DNA of 64,000 nt, from assembly GCA_900074885.1 (NCBI GenBank), contig FJUW01000071.1:281876-345875 (forward strand). The letters are read 5' to 3'. The position numbers were made by a program, and so were the translations under genes. Below, one piece after another: positions 10,523 to 22,680 of the stretch (positions within the stretch are counted from its first letter, which is position 1; every line of letters begins with the position of its first letter). A model generated the notes under the pieces. The model made no database searches. It was not told where the DNA came from and worked only from the letters and a program-made list of their open reading frames with translations. This DNA comes from Rhynchosporium graminicola. Taxonomy: Eukaryota; Ascomycota; Leotiomycetes; Helotiales; Ploettnerulaceae.

Positions 10523-13500
10523 CTATGATTCGTCGTCTGTGTCGACTGGGTGTGGTGTTCCCTTAGGAGAGTTAAGCCTACGGATATGTTAGCATTTGAA
10601 GACATTCTACGAAAAATGTGGGAGGGACGTACCATTCGATGTGTCTCAGTCTCTTTCGGACTTCTCGCTCCTTCAATTCCTTCTTGGTCATCTTCTTCTT
10701 CTTCTTAGCTCTGAAGCTCATGTCTCCATTATCCTCCGCACCACTGTTAGCCGCACTCGCAGCGGCACTGCTCACAGCACTGCTCATCGCACTACTAGCT
10801 ACACTGCTGTTGAATGCACTTCCAGGTCTGCTCGAGTCCTCGAAACGATCAGCGGCGACAGCAAGGTTACCCTTGTGTGTGACGCGACCGTCAGCAACGT
10901 GCCATTGCTCAGGGCAGAGCGCACCGACGAATTCCTCGTTGTGAGAAATCATGATAACACCTCCCTTGTAGTCACGAATAGCGACAGCAAGACCTCCAAG
11001 AGAATCACGATCTAAGAAATTGGTAGGTTCGTCGAGGACGAGAAGATGGGGGTTGTTCCACATAGCACCTGCGAGGACAACCTTGACTTTCTGTCCACCG
11101 GAAAGACCACCGATCTCGTTGTGATCAGCGATCTCAGGGTCAAGACCGAGATCTTGAAAATGCTTGGAGATGACCTTTGGTGACAGCTCACGGAAACCCA
11201 AACCCTCGCGGGATGCTTCGTGATCGTCAAATTCCTGGATCAACTTGTCGAATCCGAGCTCAATAAGAGTCTCGCGGGAGATTTGAGTGTTGTTCTTTGG
11301 GAGCATGTTGAGCCACTTGACCTCGTACTGGTAGGACTTCTTCCACTTTTGACGTCCCATGATGGCTTCGATTTGGCGACCACCGCCGAAACCATCTCCT
11401 AGATTGACCAGCTTTGCCATTTGTGCCTTATCTTCGTCTGATAAGACACGAGTCTGCTTCATGTGGACCTCTCTATCATCACCGTTGGCGTAGCGCCATT
11501 GGAGATATTGATTGGGGGTCTTCTCCAAATGCATTTCGACGTGCTCCAAAGCGTGCTGCTTGATATATCCGATACGCAAGTTGGGGTGCTTCTCGACACG
11601 ACCAGTGGTTGGGACAGTTTCACCTGTAAGCATCTTAATGAGCGTGGACTTACCAGCACCGTTTCCTCCGATGATGGCAGTTCGGGAGGACAATGACAAT
11701 TGGCAGGAGACTTCGTGAAGAGATGGCTTGGAAGCTCCTGGATAGGTGTAGGAGCAGTTAGTCATTCGGAGAATCGAACGAGTGTTGGACTTGACACCAG
11801 TCAATATACCTGGAGGTGGGAACTTGAACTGGGCGTTGGAGGCGGAGAGGGTGTAGTAACTCTTTGCCTCGGGCTTCTGCTCGACGAAAGCTGCAAGGTT
11901 ACCCTTGTAGCACGCAAGCTTCTTTCCTGGCTCGTAATGGTAGATATCCGTGCAGACCTCATCGAGGAAACCAGAGTCGTGAGAAACGATCAAACTGGTG
12001 ATCTCGGTGTGGGCCTTGAGGTAGTTTTGCAACCACTTGACGTTGGCAACATCCAAATGATTAGTAGGCTCGTCGAGTAGGAGAACATCAGCTCTCATCA
12101 ACATGGCTCTGGCCAAAGCCAATTTCATCTTCCATCCTCCAGACAAAGAGCCAACCTTCTCGGATTGACGACCCTCTGGCCCTGGTGTGAATCCGACCTC
12201 GGTCAAAACCTCAGAAATACGCTCCAAGCCCTGATCTGCGACAGCGGGATCCTTGGCAACAAACTGCAGGATGCTAATATCGGCATCCTCGCCCTGGTTG
12301 TGTTCGACGAAGCAGGTTCTGAGGACATCCTGAGGAGGGAAACCTTCGAGCTTGCCGGTAGCAATACTGCGCATAAGGGTGGATTTACCAGCACCGTTAC
12401 GACCACAAAGACCATATCTGTGGCCCTTGAGGAGACGAAGATTGGTGTGGGAGAGGAGAAGCATGCCTCCGTAGGCTAAAGAGAAATCGGCATTCACAAT
12501 CTCAATTTCTCCATCATCTTCCCTAACCACCTTTCCGAATTTTCTCTCATCTTCGGCAATGTAGTATTCTTGAACGGCATTTCCGACTTTCTCTGCGGCA
12601 CCATCTTCTTTCATGATATGTGCAATGTAAGGGGCAACGACTGCAGCGACACGCTTGACCTCACGGTGGTTGACATCCTCAGCGACCATAGCACCGATGT
12701 AAGTTCTCACAATCTTGAAGGAGTCAAGATCACCCAGTCCGCCAGCCTTCTTAATCTCTGCTTCGACGACCTTTGCGACGTCCTCGGCACTAGTACGCTC
12801 AATAACAACGCTGTTGGCGCTACCATCGTCATCACCCATAGCCTTGTGGATGACAGCTAATGCTCTTGTGGCCAAATCTCTCACTTCTGGCAAGGATGCT
12901 CGGTCCTTGACGGACTTCACACCGGGGCTCAACTTTGGCAAAAAAGTTCTGGCCTCGATGGGGTCGTGAACGAGCTTGGTCAAATTCTCTACGACGACAA
13001 CGGTCTGTCTAAGAACTTCCTGAGCGGTGGAAGGGGTGTTCAAAGATCTCTCCAACATAGGAGTGAGGAGAGCAAGAACTGGAGCGGTGACAATGGCAAC
13101 AAAGGTGGTTTGGGAGAGAGCGTGGATAGCCTTCTGAAGGGTCTCGGTAGAAGGGTTCTGCATGGTAGCGATGATAAGGGGGATTCTTGGAGCGACATCA
13201 TCGTTGGACAAGAGGGTGGTCAGAGAGGTCATGGTTGCAACAGCCTGCTTCTCAACCTCTGCCTTCAAATCGTGCATGCCGGCCTCGACAATCGGAATCA
13301 GCCCACCCAGCTTGGTACCCATTGATTCTCGGAGGATATCTTTATCGTTGGCTTCCTCCTTGCTGCTGCCGACTTCCAACTTGGCCTTATCTGCCATCTT
13401 TTGGAGCAACTTATATCCTCCAACGCTTCCTTGCCATTTTCCGGTGGCCTTTGACAGGTAGGTGGAAAGGGCTGGGAGAAGACCAACGACCAGAGCCTCG

Positions 13501-13952
13501 GGGCTGAGGTTCTTGAATAACTCGTCCAGTCCGTACTGAGCTGACTCACGGACGACTGAACTCTTGTCAGCCAGTGCGTCGAGTGCACAGGCAACCATTC
13601 CTCCATCTTGAATCATGAGGACGACCTCGCTGATTCTTTGTTGGGGTGGTAAACGCTCGAAAAGAGCTCCCAACAGGTTCTGGGCGCACTCTCTCTTCGC
13701 AACGCTCTTCTTATCGGTGGCAGCCTTTTTGATGGCAGCCAGAACACCATACTGCGTCATGCCACGGAACCCAACAGAATTGAGGAACAGATCACATAAA
13801 GCGTATGCTGCAGACACCGAAGCATCTGATGTAGCAGCAGTGAAAATAGAGTCCAAAACACCGTCAACCTCTGCTTGTGTCGGCGCTGGGCCGGCGGCCT
13901 TCGAAATCATAGTGGGAGGCATTGAGCGGGGAGGCGAAACGGGATGGGGCAT
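10523..13952 (-). CDS. NEW1: New1/Elf1-type ABC ATPase (eEF3 paralogue, ABCF-like)
   Basis: Two exons on the minus strand, 13952-10633 and 10577-10523, joined over a 55-nt GTACGT..GTAG intron in phase, giving 1124 aa. HEAT-repeat-like helices fill roughly residues 30-400. The first ABC domain has Walker A GRNGAGKST near 517, signature LSGGWKMKLALARA near 602 and Walker B LLLDEPTNHLD near 625. The second has GGNGAGKST near 761, LSGGQKVKVVLAGA near 957 and LLVLDEPTNFLD near 974. A chromodomain-like insertion (YQYEVKW) is near 876. The tail is Lys-rich, then HIEWLNSPKGTPHPVDTDD. eEF3 and New1 are ribosome-bound fungal ATPases: eEF3 drives E-site tRNA release, and New1/Elf1 is linked to translation termination and, in fission yeast, mRNA export. 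The N-terminus (AAYALCDLFLNSVGF) differs from the eEF3 N-terminus I know, so I favour New1/Elf1. Start at 13952; ATGs at 13922 and 13910 are alternatives. Confidence 0.9.
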
Positions 13953-15126
13953 TCTTGAGCGTGCGACGCTCTTATGAATTGTAGCGACTGGATCGCAGGA
14001 CTCAGACAGAGTGTTACTCTTGTGCTGATAACCAGACGATGTCGAAAAGTTGGCGGGTGAAAATTTGCGTAGTTATTTCGAAAAGAGGTCTCTTTGTTGG
14101 AGGGGAACCTGGAACGTGGCCGCGGGGCTGATTGCGATTCGAGAAACGAGAAACGAAAAAACTTCTTTCTGCTAGAGCGGAGATTTTGGAGTGGAGATTT
14201 ATCTGACCGGGCAGATGGTTGTAGAGGAGAACAAGAAAACAAGAAGTTGAAGGTCTGCGAGTTGTGTTTGTCTCAGCCGCGAGTGGCAGAAGACGAAGTC
14301 GTGAGGGGGGAAAGGAGCAGAAGTTGGGGTTGCGGATAATTCTGATCGGGCGCAAATTTATTTTTACTTATCTGGCGGGCTGTCCGGTAATCATAGCGTT
14401 GTGCTTTGTCCTTTCAGGCTTAGCGCAGGAAATATTACTCAGCTGAAGGAGGATCTCTTCATTGGTCAACCATGAGCTTGGTATAAAGCACGTGCAGTCC
14501 GACAGGAAAGTAAAGGTCTTCATCATCTAAACCAAATTCTTCCAGATATTTAACGCACAAGCAAAAGGCGTCCCCAATTGTTGAGAGCAGCAAGGGAAGA
14601 GCAAGGGAAGGAAGGAAATGTAGAGTCCTAATCACGTTCCTGGAAATTCTTTTCGAACACTTCGAACCCGGGCCGTCGGTATCCGGTGAAGCGAATTCAT
14701 TTGTACATCAGGTACTTGCATCCTCACTCATACTTTTTGATGAAGACCCAGCAGTAAAAGAAGTATTTCGGTGACTTTCAATTGATGGTGCCTACTTTGA
14801 ATGGAGTTTCAGAGAGGCAATCTCCTCCAGGGGACGGTTCTTTGACGATTCCAAATCAAGAACGTTCACGTCGGGTAGCGATTTCAGAGCTAGAACAGTT
14901 CTGAATAGCAGATACGGGCTAAAAATAAAAACGTCTTTCATTTGATTTACACTAGTTGCTACGCTCCCCTAGAGTGAGTTTACTTAGCTAAATTGAGCGA
15001 TTCTCATCTCCTTCGAAGTACCTTCTACGTTGAAGGGAACAATCTAGTATCGATGCCGGAGTTCAGAGTGTGACTAGCTAGGTCTTGTTACACTACCCAT
15101 AGGTAAGCAAGCATTCCATTAGGAAG
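13953..15126. other. upstream region of the ABC ATPase gene, no supported gene
   Basis: The first 300-400 bp directly precede the ATPase start on the minus strand and likely hold its 5' UTR and promoter. The rest shows no supported coding frame or repeat. Confidence 0.45.
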
Positions 15127-15282
15127 GGCCATGAGGGCCACGAAGGCCATAACGACTGGTAATAGTCTTGTCCGAGCTTCGCTTCACCTAGAACCCGGCT
15201 TTTTGAGGTTCTCTGATAGAGTAATAGCCTTGACGACACGCGAAGGATCATTACCAAGCATTACGGCCTTCGTGTCATGGCC
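15127..15282. repeat. foldback (MITE-like) element with ~35-bp inverted arms
   Basis: Left arm 15127-15163 reads GGCCATGAGGGCCACGAAGG... and ends TGGTAAT. The right arm 15250-15282 is its reverse complement apart from a 4-base gap and about three mismatches (core GGCCATGA, CACGAAGGCC, TGGTAAT). The loop is about 85 bp with no coding potential. It could be a short non-autonomous DNA transposon or a simple hairpin; I cannot define a target duplication. Confidence 0.6.
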
Positions 15283-17992
15283 GGTACCGTCACGACACCG
15301 TCCCCTAGTTGTTCCTCTCTGCGCTCCATTCAAAGTAGGTACCATCAGCTGACTTTCCAGTTACCATTCAGAACTATTCCTTTGCCCAAAATATATTTAA
15401 CTCTAAGATAGGTACTCCTTGATACCCTGAATCCTGGACTATCTGGGTATTATGATGGGGACGACCTCGGATTTCATTGTCTTGGTCACATGATCTCTAT
15501 CACATGGCGATGTTGGCTCCCGAGGCAGAAAGAAGACCAACTCTCCTATATAATCACAATTATCATCCATGCATGTTACATTTCATTAGATTTCTACCCC
15601 TCCCTCTCAGAACGGTTGATAGTCTCTAGACAATGAATAATACATATAGAGTATAATCCAAGCTATGAGCACCACCTGGGCATACCTCCGGTGCTCGCTC
15701 CTCTGTGACCTCTGATGTGCGAGATTCGGTGTTCCTCCTTCTTTTCCCTCCATAGTATGATCGTGATTCAAACTTCACTCGCCTAAATTCTAGTACCAAG
15801 TGAAGTCCTAGAATAAGTTCGAGATATAGGCGTATTCGTGATCGAATAATTGCGAGCTAGACTGCAGTCCACAAAGACGGAGAATAGCTCAGCCTTAGCT
15901 GCAGGTCCCATTAGCAAAGTCAAGTGTAAGCAGAATCGTCTATAAACCACAGAGAGCAGGAAAGGATAAGGAGTAAATTGTCACCTTTTAACATGCACTG
16001 ACTATCTCTAAAAAGCTGATCGTTATTACAATCAAATTAACCATCAAGACTCTCGACTTACTACTATCCCCCTCCCCCGAAGAAATGTTTCCGAAAGCAA
16101 GAAAGCTTGATTGGAAAGAGGGCTTAAAGCTACCGCAGGACAACCCTTTCAATATCACACTAAATTTGTATAACTGGTGTGTTGGGTCTACTTTCTAGAT
16201 GGTTTCATTGGATAATCAAAGCACGGAAAGACAATTGCTCTATTTGAACCAAATCATTGCGAAGTCACTATGATATGTAGGGTAATTGGATGATTAACCG
16301 AGTTCCTTGAATCTTTGTCGCCATAGAAGGACAGGTGGGTGCGGGCTCTGCAACCTCCCTCCAGCAGACAAGTTAATCACGATATCATATCCACGGGGCT
16401 ACCCTACTTAAATAGTAAGGACAATTGGTCTCTTTTCGGCCTCGTGCTGGTAAGTACACCAAAGTCAAATTTCAGCTGTACTGTAGTAGAGGCGTCAGTT
16501 TTAACATTTATTCAGGGGGTGATACCAGTAGTGTTAATAGCGGAACCATCTCCAAAAAGCATGTAAGCGAGTTCCCACTCACAGGAAGGGATCTGGTCAT
16601 CAAGCTATAGACTTCCCTTTGTTCACACTCCAGCATCTCCACCCCTGCCTCCCTGGGCGCCGCATTCTTCAACACCTTAAAGCAGAGAATCATTACATTC
16701 ACTACATGGACCCCGCCATGGGTAAAATGGAAGGACAAGGCTTCCAAATAATATCCCTTACTGCGAGGCCTGACAGATAAAGCCTTCGTTCTGCGGGCAA
16801 ACTCGCTAGAATACTTACGACAAATAGCTTCAGGTGGGAGACAAAATGATGGACAGGTACTGAGTACGTCATTGTGAATGCGTAATCTCACAAGGGTCTT
16901 GAACGTAGCAATTTGTTGTTTTCCAAGCTTTGTAAGCTGCTGATAAGTAAGGGCTTCACCTGCTTTCGACAGGAACTCTCTTATTGTATCCCTACATTTG
17001 CCAGAGTTATCGACATATATAATAACAAATATCCAGCCTTAGCTATTTCTATTCGTCACCTACAATTTAGAAGTTTAGAAGCTACCTTAAGGAACTTTGG
17101 CAAGGGTATTTGAGTGCCCAGGAATAGTCAAATGACGGTCAACGAACGCCGGACAGTTCAAAGTTTTTCAGACCGTGCAAGAAGGAATTACAAGGGGAAG
17201 AGTTACTAACAGTTATTACGCGGGAGTTTCCTTACTCCCTCTTGCTTGAGTACGATACAGAAACACTCAATTGCAGCTCAAGATTCAGTACCGAAATCAG
17301 CCTCATGAAACCAACGCAGTCAAGACGTCGATGATCGAACGAATTAGCAAGAGTTTACTCAGAAAAGCTACTAGTACTACCCAGGGTAGTTGAATGATAG
17401 TAATCAAAAAAGTTTTTTCCTTGCCCTGTACATGCCCTTCCGGGTCGGGACCGTTCTCTGCTCTCGATTTGTTCCATTTCAAGAACGTTCTGACTTAGTA
17501 CCGTCAGAGACCGGTCTCTACTGATTCCTTTCTTGACCTCCATCCAATACCGAGCCGTCCAGTGACCGCCACTTGAAGGTTATGCTCTGTACAGCTGCGC
17601 TTACCTGTAAGGTGTAACAATAGGAATGGTGTTATGTATGTTTTATACACATGTAATGTAAACGAATCTTTTATTGACTTGATCATGTGAAACCACCTGA
17701 TCGTGCTAGTCGAAATCTTCTGACCGCCAGACTTAGAATAAGACTGCCAAGTTATAGGAACATTCCTTGCTTACATGTTTCCACAGTAAACAGTACGATT
17801 CCTTGATGCGAAAGTATCTAGAGGTGCTTGTAATCGGGAAAGTTGGACAAGGAAATACTCCGTGGATTTATTGGGAAATAGCCAGCGATTGCTAAGTATA
17901 CTTAATACAGTAAGTCTTGCGGGAACGGATACCACGTATCAGGTAGCAAAACTGTAAATTAGACGTTCGGATGGGGCTTTAAGCTGCCGAAG
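15283..17992. other. gene-poor stretch, nothing supported
   Basis: Scattered short frames, none longer than about 130 codons and none with domain features. Base composition is between the gene region and the RIP block. It may be old, decayed repeat or plain intergenic DNA; I see no recognisable transposon domain. Confidence 0.4.
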
Positions 17993-18247
17993 CGATTAAT
18001 CGTCGGTCCGCCTCCAGCCGAAGATTCGGGGTTTTTTTCTTAGGATGTCGGATTGTTCGAAAGGTACAAAATAAGGTTGCGCACGCAACTGTCAGCCAAT
18101 TTAAACCAGAGTCCTGCCAAGCCTTCGAGACTTTAGGCCGATTAAAATTTTGGTGAGAGATCATCGGACATCGTACGCAGTAAGTAATCGGACATCCTAA
18201 AAACCCCGACTCTAGCGGAGCAGGAATTAGGGAGCGACGATGATTAG
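17993..18247. repeat. MITE-like inverted-repeat element
   Basis: Inverted arms at 18025-18054 and 18186-18209 share TCGGGGTTTTT, then TTAGGATGTC and GGATT, in reverse complement with a 3-base insertion in one arm. Weaker complementarity extends outward (ATCGTCGG...CC at 17996 against GGGAGCGACGATGA near 18233). The loop of about 130 bp is non-coding. Likely a non-autonomous DNA transposon of about 250 bp; terminal bases and target duplication are uncertain. Confidence 0.55.
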
Positions 18248-20549
18248 ACCTTTCCTCCCAAAAAACCGTCATGTCGTATTACTTCTTCTATCCACTTTCC
18301 ACTCTCGTGGGCCTTGGTGAAAAATGCTTATCATAAGGATAGATAGAATGTTTGAAATGCCTTGCATTCTAAAGTTGACATGTTTGACATCTCAGTATGG
18401 CTCAAAAGGAGTTCACGCAGAGTTCAGGTGGAGCAAAGGATCAGTGCACAGGCACACCCTCTAGATCTGATTCCGCTTATTTACTCGTTTAACCAATTGC
18501 TACGTCTCCTTCGAATGCTCCCTAAGACTCCCCCTTTAATCAGGCTTACTCTAGGGAGCGGTACTCTGAACTAAAGCTCTTAGTCTTCGATTAAAGCGCC
18601 TAGGTAATTACTTTATGCTGTGAGTACGCATCTCAGAGGTTCTAGAAGTAGGGAATTCGGAAGAGAGTTTGAGATCAAAGGAGTAGATACTTGTATTTCT
18701 CTCTTAAGTCTGATTCAGGTGAATAATGCTAGCTAGGGCTAGGTAGTTCTTACCTTCTAACTTATTATACTCTGTGTACAGATTGCATAGCAGATAGGAT
18801 AATTAAACCCATACACTGAGGTGTGCTTCTAGTACGGAGATACAATCTCCTCCAAATTCAGACATTTCCCGATCACGGAGGTACATCTGGTGTTTTTAAC
18901 ACCCTATATCTGTAGGGATCCCTTACCACTTGACACTTTTCTTGATTGGCTGTAAAAAAAAAATCTGAGTACTGAGTGTGCATAAGCCACAGCCCAGAGC
19001 ACTCACTGCTACGAAAAGGAAAGCTGTAGTCCCCCTGTAAAAACAAAATGTAAAAAATACCTTCCATACCTCCGCAGACGATTAGGCATCCGTCATTAAT
19101 GAGGCTGATGAGGCTCATGCTGAAAGAGACAGGGTCGGGGGTTTTTAATCCAGCCACGAGTATTGAATTCTAAATGGCCTCCCCTGCTTCGACCTACTCG
19201 GTACTCCGTAGTTGGCTCGGATTTGCCTTCAGAGTGTGCGGGGGCCTAAGATCTGTTACTTCCGATTGCCCAATATCTGAAATTGGCCATGAGAGGGTCG
19301 ATTATCCCCTCCTGGCTAAGATTTCTGGCCTATGCTAATCGGAGGCTCCAGCTAGGCAATCAGATACACGTGATATCAACACTGAACAATTTTCGGAGAA
19401 GTGGGAATAGAATGAACTTGAAACTTCTAGAAATTATGACGCAGTACTCAAAGACCCTCCCCTTGAGGGGCGATCGGAAGCAAGAAGTTCTGGCCTGAAT
19501 TATCCACAATCTGGTATGTGCTTCGTAATCTTACCAGGGGATAATCCAATCGGATTGCCAGAAGATCTAAAATATCAGGTTGAACTTGAAACCATGCAAT
19601 ATTCCCTCGAGGCGATACTGGAGAGATCAAAGTGGGTTTGACTTCCTTGGGTATCTGAGGGCCTGATTAAGGATACGTTGAAGTGTCGAGAAGTAATTTT
19701 GCAATTTCCGGAAGCGAGATTTTTGAATGTTGACTTCTCTCTATTTCAGAATGCCCTGATGCATACTATTTCTTATCCTTCACAATTTTAAGCAGAACAT
19801 CATAGTTGAAGGGTGCTTTATTGTATTCTAGCCATCAACCCCTTTCTTTCCGAAGGTTTCTTTCCGAAGGAGTAACAATTTATCATATTACGGTAAGATC
19901 GTGTAACTTGAACCACCTCGCGAGTTACTTCTGCTACAATAAGTTCTTTTATCATAATTACGGATCTGTAATGAAGAAGTCAAATTGCTGTTTATGCAGC
20001 TAGTAGTAGTCATATTGAAGGAGCTTATTTCATACTTGGTGGTGAGGGTAAATACAACCACCCCAAGCCTGTTGCGTAGTTCTAGCAGAATCTTCCCCAT
20101 AAATTCAAAATCAGACTGAGATTAGTTGGATACCTGGACGGTAGTCCTTACGAAGGCTCGTGCTGATAGAGAAAGGATAAGGGTATATAAGTACACGCAA
20201 GCATACAACGCTGCGGAGGCTATCACATAGCACGGATAGAGAAATAGGATTTTGACTATTTGATTAATCTCTAATACACCAATCGGATCTAAGTTTCGTA
20301 TTAATCTGTGACGGATAACATCTTGGCTTATAGAAGACGATATTGGCTAGTCTCAAACATTGGTCAACCGGAGATAACGGATCGTTACATGATGCTTCGA
20401 ACAGTCGTACCCTCATATCCAAGGTACTTCAAACACATAATCAGTCCAAAGTATAGTATAATTGCCAGGTAAATATTCCTCTGTCCTATCTTCTCCTCCT
20501 GCAAGTTGCATCCACACTCCTTCTCTTCGTCTCGCACGTTGCCACTCTT
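18248..20549. other. gene-poor stretch, nothing supported
   Basis: No supported gene. A small hairpin GGTGTTTTTAACACC lies near 18890, a related TTAAAAACCCCCGA-type motif recurs near 19135-19150 on the minus strand, and TTTCTTTCCGAAGG is repeated twice near 19845-19870. The last 100-200 bp are probably the promoter of the gene at 20550. Confidence 0.4.
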
Positions 20550-21626
20550 ATGGATAATATGGCGAACACAGAAGTAGGGAAGGCCTTCCCGTCATCTCCC
20601 TCTGAAGGCTCAATAATCAAACCAACAAAGGGTCGCTGGCAGTCCGCAATATCATACTTCGGCACCGAGATTGAAACCACACACGCCGACCTTCCACTTC
20701 TAGCCTGCTGTCTGGTAGCCGGTCTTTGCGACAGCAGCGCATATAACGCTTGGTCTTGTTTCGTCTCTATGCAAACTGGTAACTGTCCCTACCCTCTCAT
20801 CCAAACTTGATACTAATTAGGTGGTTACACAGGCAATTCCATCTTCCTCGTTCTCGGCGCATCAGATCAACCTCGCTCCGAACCCAATGAATGGCTTAAA
20901 TCGCTCGTTTCTATATTATCTTTCCTGCTAGGCTGCTTCACCTTCGCAACTGCTCAGCGCATAAATCCGAGAAGCAGGGGAAGACTCGCTTCTTCTTTCG
21001 TGGTTCAGAGTCTGTTTATTATTATTGCCGCGACACTCGTACAAGTAGGTGACGCGCCTCTATCCGACGGAATAGTTACCAAAGGCGGCTCGAAAGTCAA
21101 CCTCTACGAACTTCTCCCCCTAGGCTTCCTCGCTTTTCAATTCGGCGGGCAGATTGTCATATCTAGGGTACTAGGGTTCGTTGAGATGCCAACGACAGTG
21201 CTAACACTCGTATATTGTGATATTGTGAGTGATCCGAAGATACTTGCTAAAGACAATGTAAAGAGAAATAGAAGGGTTGGAGCGGTTGTGTTTCTACTGA
21301 TAGGCGGTATTTCGGGAGGTTGGATTAGTAAGAGCAAGGCCGGCATGTCGACGTGTTTGTGGATCTCGGCGGGGATTAAGATGTTCATCGCTTTGTCTTG
21401 GTCGTTGTGCAGACCGAAGAGTGTGATTCCAATAAGCCTTCAGTTAGAACTTGGTCCGACCTACTCATCAGACGTTCAATTCAAACTCACTACAATGAAC
21501 GGTGCCGATACACCATCGACACTTTGGTGCTCGAACCCCTCTACATTCACCGGACCCAGTAATGCCACTTCCAGATGCTCGACTGCATACTCATCCGGAT
21601 CAATCAATCCATTTCTCGCCAAATAA
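20550..21626 (+). CDS. DUF1275 / YoaK-family membrane protein
   Basis: Two exons, 20550-20778 and 20833-21626, joined over a 54-nt GTAACT..ACAG intron in phase, giving up to 340 aa. The family pattern is clear: THADLPLLACCLVAGLCDS, NAWSCFVSMQTGNSIFL (split by the intron at the glycine), WLKSLVSILSFLLGCFTF, LLPLGFLAFQFGGQIVISR, PTTVLTLVYCDI, then NVKRNRRVGAVVFLLIGG. Six or so membrane segments are visible. The bacterial member YoaK and fungal members have no well-established biochemical role. The recognisable domain ends near residue 275 (about 21,420). The last 60-odd residues are not family-like and overlap an antisense gene, so the true stop may differ through an unseen intron. Confidence 0.85.
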
Positions 21627-21805
21627 GCTGCCTCCGGTGCCGTAAGATGTTCGATATCAACATCTTCGAGCGGATCAGTTTCTGACCCGGAAGGCCAATC
21701 AGTCAGTGTCGACAACGTGGAACTTCGTCTCGATGGTGGTAAAGTAGGAGATGGCAGTGCGTTCTCATCACCAACAGTCCACCAGTTGGCATTGATCATG
21801 CTCAT
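21476..21805 (-). CDS. small hypothetical protein, convergent with the DUF1275 gene
   Basis: A 109-codon frame from ATG 21805 to the stop at 21476. The protein is acidic and protein-like (SRRSSTLSTLTDWPSGSET, then EAAYLARNGLIDPDEYAVEH), unlike the usual antisense shadow. An upstream ATG at 21903 opens a 15-residue exon ending in a good GTAAGT donor at 21858, but no acceptor joins it in frame, so I start at 21805. It overlaps the tail of the plus-strand DUF1275 frame by 151 bp. No domain recognised. Confidence 0.45.
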   Translation of the reverse strand: MSMINANWWTVGDENALPSPTLPPSRRSSTLSTLTDWPSGSETDPLEDVDIEHLTAPEAAYLARNGLIDPDEYAVEHLEVALLGPVNVEGFEHQSVDGVSAPFIVVSLN

Positions 21806-22680
21806 GCGAGTCACGTCGTTGTCTTGGATGTCAGCTACCACAACGACAAACCACTTACCTGCTGCTCTCCCGCCTCGTCTCCTCCAGCGACTGGAATATT
21901 CATGGTGGACTCAACTTGACCCTACACTGACATTCTCGGTGACAAAGCCCCGTAGTACGCGTGTACTATGCGAAAGCTGTTGGCCAGCTCTCTCCTGGGC
22001 TCCTCAGACACGTCCTGCTCTCCCCAGATCATTCGACATGTGAGACGGGAATCGTTGATTGTGATTTCGCTGCTGCTTTTCTTGCAGACCGGGCGGAAGG
22101 GGGAGAAGATTCTGAAGGATTTGGATTTGAGGCAAGGTGAGAGAGTGGTCTGCGTGTGCAGTCAGAGCGTATAGGTTTTGTGGAAAGTGCGGCACATGTT
22201 TGCTGCTGTCTGTAGCGGGAAGGATGCAGAATTGCAGCCGCGTGCTGAGGAACAGGGTCGAGGTGACAGGGAGGGAACTCATGTCTATACGTAAATGTCG
22301 GGCACGCTGTTTTGACTTGGATTTTGGTTATCCTAAACAGCTATAGATGTGAACAATCGCAATAGACAGAGTTCATAGAATCCTGTCTGAAAATAAAAGT
22401 CTACCATGGTGAATAAAGGTATAGAGCTCGTCGTGACGAAGGGCAATGGAGCGTTGCAAATTCAGGCTCCTTCATACATTGCAAGCCTTTGTCCACGTTT
22501 TCTTCTCACAAAACGTTAGTAAGCGAAACCGAAACTTCCACTACCCGGAGAAAAGGAGCTGAACCAGAACCTCTTGAGAAGCGTAGTTGTATTATAGAGA
22601 AGGTTTGGAAACCTCAGAAGAAAGCTATAGAAGTAGAGGTCTATACGCAACTAGCTACTAGAGGTCTAGTGATATCATAA
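21806..22680. other. transition zone, no supported gene
   Basis: Normal base composition up to about 22,680, short frames only. A frame at 22,489-22,680 ends exactly where the AT-rich, TpA-rich block starts, so it may be read-through at the transposon edge rather than a gene. Confidence 0.45.

Noticed and set aside
14640..14680. possible tRNA B-box-like stretch (ACTTCGAACCCGG)
   Set aside because: No matching A-box, acceptor stem or cloverleaf could be traced around it.
21859..21903. 15-residue upstream exon (MNIPVAGGDEAGEQQ) for the small minus-strand gene
   Set aside because: The donor GTAAGT is good, but no downstream acceptor joins it in the right frame at a plausible intron length.
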